Assembly (NCBI GenBank): GCA_021772615.1
Contig: JAJFLQ010000162.1
Span: 1 to 34,177, forward strand
DNA: 34,177 nt
Direction: 5' to 3'
DNA from: Verrucomicrobiota bacterium
Lineage (GTDB): Bacteria; Verrucomicrobiota; Lentisphaeria; JABSQK01; JAJFLO01
Shown here one piece after another: positions 1 through 7,900 of this stretch; positions within the stretch are counted from its first letter, which is position 1, and each line of letters opens with the position of its first letter. A program made the translations under genes and the position numbers. The notes under the pieces were generated by a model that saw only the letters and a list, made by a program, of their open reading frames with translations, was not told the DNA's origin and did no database searches.

Positions 1-143
1 CGCATCGAGAATCAATAACATTCCGATAAAAACGTGGATTCACCACGCTATGCCCACGCCTCCTTCCCGTAGCGAAGCATCAAATCCTGCCGGGGCCACC
101 TTTTGTGACGATAATGGGACCATTTAGTGATGCCGCCAACACG
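1..143. other. left-edge intergenic sequence, nothing recognised
   Basis: This stretch lies downstream of the minus-strand vapC-like gene. All frames contain stops and I see no clear hairpin followed by a T-run. It could be the end of a repeat or a gene remnant cut by the window edge; I cannot tell which. Confidence 0.3.
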
Positions 144-587
144 CTATTCAGACCGTGGTCTGGCCAGTGGATTTTCCCATCTCAAATTCCTGAATCTACC
201 GAAGTCGCCATCAGTTGACGATACCATCAAACCGTGTTCAATAGCCAGCGCCGCCAAATGCGCATCCGGTACAAGATTGGCGCGGGAAACGGAATCGTTC
301 ATCAACGCGCCGAGTATCTCTCGGTGCTTGGCGGTCGGCTGGGGAATCCAGGCAGCACGGCAATCGAGCCATTCTTCAACCTGGCTCCAGGCATTGGTGA
401 CAGATTCCGGATGCTCGAAAATTCGGGGATTCGACACCAGTCTGACGAACGCCAAGAGACTTGACCACGGTAAACCAATTCGAGTCGTATCATTCAGTCG
501 TTCATCCAACCAGTTCTTTGCAGCTTTATGCTGAGCAAAGGTCGTTACATGTGCATAGACGAGCAGGTTTGCATCAACCAGTCTCAT
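144..587 (-). CDS. VapC-like PIN-domain toxin (ribonuclease)
   Basis: The 147-residue product matches the PIN-domain fold in size and motif order. It has an N-terminal acidic motif (MRLVDANLLVYA, Asp5), a central helix SLLAFVRLVSNPRIF, then VPDAHLAALAIEHG and STDGDFGRF carrying the late catalytic aspartates. Proteins of this family are Mg-dependent endoribonucleases that block translation by cutting tRNA or rRNA; that role is family knowledge. Many PIN toxins have Glu where this protein has Ala in SLLAF, which appears to be a subfamily trait rather than damage. The ATG at 587 overlaps the stop of the upstream antitoxin gene by 4 bases (ATGA), so the two are probably translationally coupled. 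The RNA target cannot be read from sequence. Confidence 0.88.
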   Translation of the reverse strand: MRLVDANLLVYAHVTTFAQHKAAKNWLDERLNDTTRIGLPWSSLLAFVRLVSNPRIFEHPESVTNAWSQVEEWLDCRAAWIPQPTAKHREILGALMNDSVSRANLVPDAHLAALAIEHGLMVSSTDGDFGRFRNLRWENPLARPRSE

Positions 588-832
588 CGGAAATCGTCAT
601 TCTCACCGACCGCAAGTGATTCACTGATGTCGTCGACATTAGAGATAAGACACTTGCCCAACGAAACAGACTTTGTGGCGTAGGGCTTCGTAGGCCGGTT
701 CGGCTCGGTTAGCTGTTTTAATCCTGCTCGCAACGCTGCATTGATCAACGTTTTTAGACTCGCACCCCGCGTTTTGCGAAGCTCCTGGAGCTGAACGGAA
801 ATATCGTCATCGATTGTCAATGTCGTCCTCAT
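584..832 (-). CDS. VapB-like ribbon-helix-helix antitoxin
   Basis: This is an 82-residue protein. Its N-terminus (MRTTLTIDDDISVQLQELR) has the short beta strand followed by two helices typical of ribbon-helix-helix DNA-binding antitoxins. The C-terminal half is polar and acidic, as expected for the toxin-binding tail. It sits directly upstream of the PIN toxin, overlapping it by 4 bases, the normal antitoxin-first order. Such proteins neutralise the toxin and repress their own promoter. Inverted TTGATGT repeats and a palindrome lie immediately upstream of the start codon and are a plausible operator. No obvious Shine-Dalgarno precedes the ATG, so the transcript may be leaderless or weakly initiated. 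Confidence 0.85.
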   Translation of the reverse strand: MRTTLTIDDDISVQLQELRKTRGASLKTLINAALRAGLKQLTEPNRPTKPYATKSVSLGKCLISNVDDISESLAVGENDDFR

Positions 833-879
833 ACATCAAAACATTAGCTGGTTGATGTCTTGATGTCAAATGCATTTGA
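833..879 (-). promoter_or_regulatory. candidate autoregulatory operator of the vapBC-like pair
   Basis: Next to the antitoxin start lie ACATCAA (833-839) and two direct TTGATGT copies in the opposite orientation (852-858 and 860-866, 8-base period). They are followed by a perfect 14-base palindrome TCAAATGCATTTGA (866-879). Ribbon-helix-helix antitoxins usually bind short repeated half-sites over their own promoter, so this is the expected place and layout. No clean -10/-35 pair was identified. Confidence 0.5.
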
Positions 880-1102
880 AACGCTAGGAGCCTGTCGGAC
901 TTTGGCGCCGGAACGAGGAAATAGAGAAATTCACGGACTGTCCGTGTTATCAAGAAACGTGTTCCCACTGCAACGACTGCTTTGGATCCGATAGCGGTAG
1001 TGATAGGGCTGCCATTGGACAAACGACCGCGTGCAGTTACTTTCTCAAACAAACCTCATTTGCTTATCTACAGTTCGGATTAGGCGAAGTTGCCGAATCA
1101 CA
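880..1102. other. intergenic region between divergent vapBC and the nucleotidyltransferase unit
   Basis: About 220 bases between two divergently oriented units. It should hold the promoters of both, but no convincing sigma-70 elements were seen. The open frames across it have no coding character. Confidence 0.35.
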
Positions 1103-1363
1103 ATGACATATTCTGACAAGACCTGGATATCTCCGGAAACGCATATGGAACCGGAGTGGCTCGATTGGATGCAGCTGTCGCCCCTGGAGCGATGGCAGGC
1201 CTCGCGGCCGTTACTTCGGCATTATCTCGATATCGGCGGTTCATTGGAGCCCGATCCTGACCCACAGTCCCCATTCTGGTCGCGTGATGACTGCCGTCGA
1301 TTCGCTTGCTCCGGTCCGTCACAATTTCAGGTGCGGAAACGACCTTCAGGGGAAAGCGCGTGA
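1103..1363 (+). CDS. small conserved-type protein paired with a nucleotidyltransferase
   Basis: This is an 86-residue reading frame starting at the ATG at 1103; the frame is open further upstream, but the residues before this ATG look non-coding. The segment LSPLERWQASRPLLRHYLDI followed by GGSLEPDPDPQSPF resembles short proteins I associate with genes directly upstream of nucleotidyltransferases; that is recollection, not a search result. Its TGA overlaps the GTG of the next gene by 4 bases (GTGA), which supports real coupled translation. Function unknown. By analogy with two-gene nucleotidyltransferase modules it may be a partner or regulatory subunit. Confidence 0.6.
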   Translation: MTYSDKTWISPETHMEPEWLDWMQLSPLERWQASRPLLRHYLDIGGSLEPDPDPQSPFWSRDDCRRFACSGPSQFQVRKRPSGESA

Positions 1364-2118
1364 GTGCAACGGATCCGATTCAGCGTATCCTGCGAACGTT
1401 CCGGGACCATCGTTGCCGATGTCTCCTGATGGGCGGACAGGCCTGCATCCTTTACGGCGGCGCCGAGTTCAGCAAGGACGTAGATTTTGCCGTTCTCCTC
1501 GAAGACAACAATCTTGATGCGATACGGTCGGCATTAACAGAACTACAGGCGCAGGTTATCGCCGTTCCGCCCTTCGAACGGCGATGGCTTGAAATCGGGT
1601 TGGCCGTACATTTCAGGTGCGGGGCAGAGGAGGTTGCCGGATTCCGAATCGACATTATGAGTCATATGCGTGGTGTGGACGCGTTCGACGAGCTCTGGGC
1701 TCGACGGAACGAGTTTGAGTTGGCGGACGGCCTTATTGTATCCGCATTGAGCGTTCCTGACCTCATTACAACGAAGAAAACGCAACGACCGAAAGATTGG
1801 CCGATGATCAAGCGGCTGGTCGAAGTAGACTATTTTCGTCACCGCGATTCAGCGCCTCAGGAGAATATGGACTTTTGGTTACTCGAATTGCGCGACCCGG
1901 ATTTGCTTCTTGAGGCGTCTGCGCTGTCCGCGGTAAGAGCCGGCGTATTGCTGCCGTCACGACCGTTGTTGGAGCACGCGATCGCGGGCGAACGGCAGCC
2001 GCTGGCATTGGCGCTGGACAACGAGGAACAACGCGAACGCGAAGCCGACCGACGTTACTGGGCGCCACTCCGAAAGACGTTGGAAGACTTACGACTGCAT
2101 CGTGATCGCGGTGCATGA
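1360..2118 (+). CDS. nucleotidyltransferase-fold protein
   Basis: I place the start at the GTG at 1360, not the ATG at 1306. The GTG overlaps the upstream stop and has AGGGG about 8 bases before it, whereas 1306 lies inside the upstream gene. The resulting 252-residue protein carries the nucleotidyltransferase signature: GG at residues 25-26 in LLMGGQACILYGG, the DxD pair Asp40/Asp42 in SKDVDF, and a third acidic residue, Asp98, in FRIDIMS. All three metal-binding carboxylates are present, so it may be active. The segment RPKDWPMIKRLVE is followed by a helical C-terminal half. Related enzymes transfer nucleotides to proteins, tRNA or small molecules, and some are toxin or antitoxin components. 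The substrate here is unknown. Confidence 0.75.
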   Translation: MSATDPIQRILRTFRDHRCRCLLMGGQACILYGGAEFSKDVDFAVLLEDNNLDAIRSALTELQAQVIAVPPFERRWLEIGLAVHFRCGAEEVAGFRIDIMSHMRGVDAFDELWARRNEFELADGLIVSALSVPDLITTKKTQRPKDWPMIKRLVEVDYFRHRDSAPQENMDFWLLELRDPDLLLEASALSAVRAGVLLPSRPLLEHAIAGERQPLALALDNEEQREREADRRYWAPLRKTLEDLRLHRDRGA

Positions 2119-2243
2119 GACATCGTCAGATGTCGCCGGGAGCGGTCCCGACGCGACCAATTTCTTGTGACTCGCGTCCACTGCAAAGCCCACGCCTCGC
2201 GTGATCTTCAATTCATGCTTAAGTGTTCATCGTGGTTCAATTC

Positions 2244-2307
2244 GCCCGGCCTTGCCGGGCTTTGGAGTGCGGCGACTCGGCGCCGCTTTCGAATTCGCCG
2301 GAGGCGA
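2244..2307 (+). repeat. dispersed repeat family C, plus-strand copy
   Basis: It begins with a GC hairpin GCCCGGC-CTT-GCCGGGC (2244-2260) followed by TTT, then CTTTGGAGTGCG and a core TTTCGAATTCGCCGG. A related copy lies inverted at 24111-24185. The hairpin might also end transcription from the nucleotidyltransferase unit, but the T-run is too short to be sure. Confidence 0.6.
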
Positions 2308-2435
2308 GCACCGTTGCCGTGCATTCACCTGTCACCATGAGGATGTCGGGCGCAGCCCGGCAGGCTCCCGGCTGCGTATCGGGACGGTCCGGAATTCCGG
2401 GTCGCCCTCGTTGACGTTGACGCCACGGCGTTATT

Positions 2436-2494
2436 TTGTGGCGGACTCTGATGGACGTCACATGTTCGGACGCTGAGGACATCGTCCCTCCAAG
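2436..2494 (+). repeat. dispersed repeat family B
   Basis: The copy contains TGTGGCGGACTCTGATGG and then GACGCTGAGGACATCGTCC followed by CTCCAAG. Related sequences lie at 2714-2742, 14931-14983 and 16222-16254, and inverted at 24224-24250. All are outside the intact genes except that 2714-2742 ends at a gene stop. Confidence 0.7.
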
Positions 2495-2570
2495 AAAAAT
2501 TTTTGCGGCTTTGCGACTTTGCGCGAGGACAATCCCGTTAGAAAAAGCCTCTTTTACGGGCGTCTTCTTG

Positions 2571-2745
2571 GGAACCACGAAACACGCGAAATTCGCGAAA
2601 AATGAGACGGGAAAAGCAAAGGTAACGTTACACGGAATATGTTGTTTAGTTTTTCGCGCTTTTGGCGTGTTTCGTAATTCAATTCTAGTCAACCGCGTCG
2701 ACATGAACTTCAAGTGCGGACGCCGAGGCCGTCGTCCCTCCATCT
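2571..2745 (+). repeat. foldback repeat family A ending in a family B core
   Basis: Inverted arms at 2577-2602 (ACGAAACACGCGAAATTCGC...) and 2650-2675 (...GGCGTGTTTCGT) can pair over about 26 bases with a few mismatches. They enclose GAGACGGGAAAA and GGAATATGTTG. A GTCAACCGCGT block and a family B core (CGAGGCCGTCGTCCCTCCA) follow. A second near-full-length copy with the same order lies at 16075-16254. The element ends at the stop of the neighbouring minus-strand gene. Confidence 0.8.
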
Positions 2746-3277
2746 AATCTTTCTCGACAGCCTTGAGCCTCGCAATTACCGCTACATCGTCATCAATTTC
2801 GGCGCTGGCTTCACTGACGTCATCGGCCGATTCGCGTTTGGCGTCGATTGGTGGGCCCGTCGCCGCACGATTGGGCGACGATATCGTGTCGGAAACGAAC
2901 GCCGTGTTACTGATTGGCCTAATCCGATTCACGTCGTTATTCGCTATCCCCCCTACTGCTGCTTTGCCGTTGTTTTCTTCGAAAACAACCCGTACCGCGC
3001 CACTGCGCACATCGGTCTCGACCGGCACTATGAATGCACTGTCCCAGGCCACTTCGGCCAGATTTACGCTTCGTCCCGAGACTGTGCGGATTTTTCCTGC
3101 CTCCGCGGTTCGCACCTCTGCATTGATCCGATTCATAGCCGCGATCGCATCTGCCCAACTGTCGTTGCCTTCCGCTGCCGAACAATACACCGCCAGTTGC
3201 AGCAGCCATACGATCACACACATTGCCACCACCCGGCAATTCACCACACGATAACTCGTCGCAAAACGCTTGTTCAT
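2744..3277 (-). CDS. small secreted protein of unknown function
   Basis: The 177-residue product has an N-terminal signal peptide: a basic start (MNKRFATSYR), a hydrophobic core (VVAMCVIVWLLQLAVYC) and a likely cleavage after CSA before AEGND. The mature part is polar and Asp-rich with no domain I recognise. The middle (AEVAWDSAFIVPVETDV) may be a small beta structure and the tail is acidic (ASAEIDDDVAVI). A strong ribosome site (GGAGGG about 5 bases before ATG) supports this start. It lies 95 bases downstream of the FadL-like gene on the same strand and may be co-transcribed. The gene ends exactly at the edge of a dispersed repeat. Confidence 0.7.
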   Translation of the reverse strand: MNKRFATSYRVVNCRVVAMCVIVWLLQLAVYCSAAEGNDSWADAIAAMNRINAEVRTAEAGKIRTVSGRSVNLAEVAWDSAFIVPVETDVRSGAVRVVFEENNGKAAVGGIANNDVNRIRPISNTAFVSDTISSPNRAATGPPIDAKRESADDVSEASAEIDDDVAVIARLKAVEKD

Positions 3278-3372
3278 TTTTTCCCTCCTGAACCGTTTGG
3301 GTTAGCACTCGTCGTGCGTTCAGAAGGGAATAGCGGTGCAGGGGCGAATCCTTACATGATTATTATCGTCTC

Positions 3373-4692
3373 CTAATTTTCCTTGTCAAAATAGCAGATC
3401 AGAGACACAAGAACGCGGTGTCGTTGACTGTCCTGCGATGTGTTGAACGGTGCGAGCGAGTCAGCATTTATGTCGTTCCCCCAGCGGTATTCGTATCCCA
3501 AATCGAGGCTGAACCGCCGGGCATAGTGCCACCCCACACCCGCGTTTACCGTATAGTAATCATCCGCTTGGCCAACACCGGGTGCCGGATCGTAACCGAG
3601 TCCACATCTCAACGCAAAATGATGCGTGCCGGAGCGAATCCATAAATATTCAGCACCGACTCTCATCGTAAATGTGTCGTCTAAATCATCATTACCTGCA
3701 TCCACAGGATTCTGATCACGACCGTTCTCATAAAAACGGTATTCCGACCATTGCGTCCAGGTGAAATCCGTCGACACTGTCCACTCGTCGACAGGCTGCC
3801 ACGCTGCTCCGAGTCCGATGATCCACGGAAATTCGAGTTCGGCGTCAGCCTCCCTGCTGAGGTCCGACCGGAACACCGGCGTGCCGCCCTGAAATACGCT
3901 GAACGTTTGCTCGTGATCGAGCTCCAGTTCATAGGCTGGTTTGATAACGGCTCCGAAAGCCCAGTCGCCGTTAAGGCGGTACAAGCTTCCGATAGCCAGC
4001 GAATACCCTTCCTCCACACGAAATCGATTTTCCTGGATAAACGGGTCAAAGGTTGTAACTGAGCCGTCGAGATTCTGACTCGATCGCGTCAACTCGCGCG
4101 TCGAAAAGGAGCTTGACTGTGTAATCGAATGATTCCAGACATTCAGCGACAGTCCTAGAGATAACTTCGGAGTCAATTGCAAGGCGATCGCAGGCGAAAC
4201 CACAGAAAACTCACCTTCCTGATCGAAGCCGTAAGCGCCAAAGGTCTCCAGCATGCGACCATCCGACAAGACACGGGTATTGCTGAACGGAAGCTGAAAA
4301 TCACGGTCGAATCGAAACAGTTTCAGATAGTTCAACGAGACCACAACGTGGTGATTCAGCGGGAGGGGATAAACCATACTGAAAAAATTATAGTCCTCCA
4401 ATGCAACACGATCGCGGTTACCGGCAGTTTTGGTACGCTGGTTAACGGCCTCCACTGCCATTGACACTTCCGGTATCTGAAGTTCGGTCAATCCTCCCGG
4501 ATTCCAGGTTGCAGCGGTCGCATCGTCGGTTATCGCGATAAACGCGTTGGCCTGTCCCAGCGCTCGGGCGCCAGAGCCGACGGGATTAGGGTTCGCAATC
4601 TCAAGTGACGCTGGAACCTGACCGTGGGCAGCAATTGTCATTGCCAACAAACCGGGAATGACACAATGCCGGTAGAGCCTTGTTGTCAGCAT
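3373..4692 (-). CDS. FadL/OmpP1/TodX-family outer-membrane transport protein
   Basis: The 439-residue protein has a signal peptide (MLTTRLYRHCVIPGLLAMTI, probable cut after AHG). The mature N-terminus (PVGSGARALGQANAFIAITD, then DATAATWNPGGL) is the hallmark hatch segment of the FadL/OmpP1 family, where the NPAG/NPGG-type motif is conserved. The rest is alternating beta-strand sequence, as expected for a 14-stranded barrel. Family members move long-chain fatty acids or other hydrophobic compounds across the outer membrane; the substrate here is unknown. Length is normal for the family. The gene lies downstream of, and in the same direction as, the 1934-residue protein gene, separated by 261 bases that contain an inverted repeat. 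Confidence 0.9.
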   Translation of the reverse strand: MLTTRLYRHCVIPGLLAMTIAAHGQVPASLEIANPNPVGSGARALGQANAFIAITDDATAATWNPGGLTELQIPEVSMAVEAVNQRTKTAGNRDRVALEDYNFFSMVYPLPLNHHVVVSLNYLKLFRFDRDFQLPFSNTRVLSDGRMLETFGAYGFDQEGEFSVVSPAIALQLTPKLSLGLSLNVWNHSITQSSSFSTRELTRSSQNLDGSVTTFDPFIQENRFRVEEGYSLAIGSLYRLNGDWAFGAVIKPAYELELDHEQTFSVFQGGTPVFRSDLSREADAELEFPWIIGLGAAWQPVDEWTVSTDFTWTQWSEYRFYENGRDQNPVDAGNDDLDDTFTMRVGAEYLWIRSGTHHFALRCGLGYDPAPGVGQADDYYTVNAGVGWHYARRFSLDLGYEYRWGNDINADSLAPFNTSQDSQRHRVLVSLICYFDKEN

Positions 4693-4799
4693 AGCGACTG
4701 CGCCTTGATCAATTGATTAACCTTATGGCCGCGGGATAATTGACGTCGGTGACCGTTCTGATGATTTCACATAATATGTGCTTCACATACCGCTCTGCG

Positions 4800-4883
4800 T
4801 TGGAGTTCACAGCTTTAGATGTGGCTTTTCCCGCACCATTTCCAAAAGCTGAAGGCACATCTAAAGCTGTGAACCATCTCCAA
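4800..4883. repeat. inverted repeat element, family D (copy 1)
   Basis: The left arm 4800-4823 (TTGGAGTTCACAGCTTTAGA and on to TGTG) pairs with the right arm 4856-4883. The inner 18 bases pair perfectly, an outer TTGGAG pairs after a 4-base insertion, and the loop is about 32 bases. It lies between the 1934-residue gene and the FadL-like gene (gap 4693-4953), where it could act as a terminator or mRNA stabiliser. A related element is at 28181-28317. Confidence 0.8.
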
Positions 4884-4953
4884 CCCGTTTCCCGACTCCG
4901 ACCAAACACACTTCCGTAAACCTTAACCTCGTTACATTGTTCAGTGACAGAAA

Positions 4954-7900
4954 TCATGGAAACGTCGTCTCTTCCTGCAACAATACCCAATACGCCACAC
5001 ATGGCTCCAGCCTTCCGAACTCAGCTACAAACTCAGTCCCGTTCCATCGCCATGCCGGCCTCATGACTGCGGGATAGTCGACCAGATCAACCTCACGTGG
5101 AACCCCAACAAGGTTCCAGCCGACCAGGAGTGTTTGTGAGGATACCGCCGATTCGCCGCAAACAGTCACCATTCCGAGCCGGCTTCCAATGTACATAAAA
5201 TAGCCTTGGTTTGCCTCAAGCTCAGTCTCTACGGCGTCCAACATCGTCGCCCCATCCCACGTGAACACGCCGCCGACAACGTTGTCAACGAAATCCGGTT
5301 GACCAGGAGGTCCCGGAAACGAAAGCAGATTCCAGCCTCTTCGAAATCCATACTGACAAATCCATCCGTCAACGAAGACCGTCGCCATACATGTATCTGT
5401 ATTGTCGCTGCTGTCGGCAACCGTGATCTGCACCGCTGTGGTCTCGCCGACCGGAAGAACCGTTCCCGGCGCCGGCAGCTGTGTTACGACCAGGATGGTG
5501 TCGAGATTGTCCGAAGCAGTCGCGTCATCGGTAAGATCCGGAAGGAACACCTCACAGTTTACGTCTGGCGCCAGCGTCTGGTCTGACGCACACTCTGTGA
5601 TTTCGGGCGGCACAGGGTCGTGGATCGTTATCGTCACCGTGGTCTCGTCGCCGACGTCGATGCCGTCAAAAGCGCGATACGTAAACTGGTCAAACCGTGC
5701 GCTGCTGCCGTTGTGATCGTAGTCGAAGGTGCCATTCGGATCGAGCATAAACTGCCCGGAATGATGCTGCGGCGGCGACACGAGATTTGCTGTCAACTGT
5801 TCGCTGTCGGGATCAATGTCGTTGACCAGAACGCCGTCATTCTCGGAATTGCCGTCTATTCCTTCCGCGTCGCTCGCGTCGACCCCTTCACCTCTGACGA
5901 CCACATAACTATCCGCGGCCCCTTCCGGAGGATCGTTTTCTGCGCCGACGACAATCGTGACCGACGCCGTTCGGCATCCATGCACGGCGTCCGTGATCGC
6001 GTAGGTGAACCCATCCGACGTCGTCTCGCTACCGTCGTGCCGGTAAGTGAATGTACCATCAGGATTCAGGAGAAACTCCGATCCGTCATGATGCAATGGT
6101 CCATCGATCAGGACGACTGTCGACGCGCCGTCGCGATCGAGATCATTCACAAGAACACTGTCGTCGGTTGGATCCCCGAACGTTCCCGCACCCTCGGCAT
6201 CATCCGCTACCAGAGCCCCGCCTTCATCCACAGCATACGAATCGCCTACCGGTTGCCATCCATTGTCACTCGCCCGCACCCTCAACGCCACCGAACATGT
6301 CGACGAATTCCCGGCGGCATCGCGTACCGTGAGCAGCACCGTTTGGCCGACACTGACCACAACGCGCGTTCCCGGCTCGGGCATCTGCATCACGCCGGCG
6401 ATCAGCGAGTCACAGCTGTCTGATGCGACTACGTCCGTCATCAGATCCGGTATCACTGCTTCGCAATTACCTTCTGCTGTAAGCGTTCGGTCTGCGGGAC
6501 AGTTGACAATCTCGGGAGGAACAAAATCGCCGACCGAAACCGTCACCGTGCATGTAGTCGAATTTCCTGAGCTGTTGGCAGCCGTGATGAGAACCACGGC
6601 ATCCTGTGGACCTACCATTACCGTTCCGGCTATGGGGTCCTGTGTCACAGATACCATCTCGACGCTGTGGCACTTGTCGGTGGCTGTGACATGTTCGGTC
6701 AGGTCGGGAATCATGGAACGACACAACGAATCGGCAGGGACCATCGTCGCTTCCGGGCACGTTGTGATCGCTGGATTCCGAAAACCGCTGTCGGGCACGA
6801 TGGTGATCATAACCGTTGCTTGCGGCAACGGCTCATCCGTTTGTCCGTCGGAAACCGCATATGTAAAACTCACTGTCTCCGTATCCACGCCGTCGTGGTC
6901 AAACACGAATGTGCCGTCGTCGTTAAGGGTGAATGTACCTGGGCAGTGATTATTCGGACCGGCTACAAGAACCGCGGTCAGCGGATCGCCATCAACATCC
7001 AAATCGTTTACCAGAACGCCATCATCTGTCGCCGTGCCGGAACTGCCAACGGCGTCGTCTGCAACAAGACGTCCTCCCTGTATCACGGAGAACTGGTCCG
7101 GCACAGCAATCGGCGGGTCGTTGTCATTTTCGACCGTGACCACAAACTGGTGGTCAATACTTAGCCCGCCTCGATCCGTCGCCCGAATGGTAATATCGGA
7201 GTTTCCTGGGGCATTCAGCTTGTAGTCGAGTACAAGCCGTGCGGATTCGTCGGATGCGACTATGGCAGATTGTTCAAAGAGTAGGGCGTTTGTGTTAACC
7301 ACGATCTCGAACACGAGATCCGAATCGGCGTCCTGCATATCCTCGAATACAGTGAACAAGTCAATGCTTCGTTGTCCCTGAGTATCCAGGTCGACAACGT
7401 CTCCGATCGACTGCGACACCTCCGGCGGGTCGTTGTGCAACAAGACTTGTAACGTCGGAAAATCGGCGTTGATCGTCACGTCGTTAACAACGACGGGATC
7501 GTATCCGCTTGCGGTTACGGTTACGACATAGGTTCTATTTGTAAGCCAGGCTGTGTAAACATTCTCGTTAGCACTCTTGACCGTGGAAATCGGCAGCAAT
7601 TCCTGGTCATCGTCTTCAAATCCCACGGCGATATCCGTTATCCTGCCGCCGGTCCGGAGATCACTTACCTCCACAGCCAGCTGCCCTTGGAAATTATTGG
7701 ATCTCAGTACACGAATCCGGCCGAGTTCAGTGCTCTCAACGGCGTTTCCCTCGATATCGACGGCGACCACGTCCCACCAGTAATCCGGCATCAGGGGATC
7801 GTTTACCCTGTCAAACACCAGGTCCCGTTCCAGCACATAGTGGCTGTGCCTTCGGGACCGTGTCTCGAATGCCAGTTCTTCCCGGTTTTCATCCAGCCAA

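Noticed and set aside
1306..1359. upstream ATG start for the nucleotidyltransferase
   Set aside because: It lies well inside the small upstream gene, while the GTG at 1360 has a good ribosome site and a 4-base stop/start overlap.
2571..2745. CRISPR-like repeat or attenuator
   Set aside because: There are only two distant near-full copies and no regularly spaced unit array, so it is a dispersed foldback element, not a CRISPR.
5620..6423. 267-residue plus-strand open frame opposite the giant protein
   Set aside because: It lies antisense to clear HYR/VCBS domain sequence, has no recognisable domain, and its residues are what the reverse frame of Asp/Val-rich coding DNA gives.
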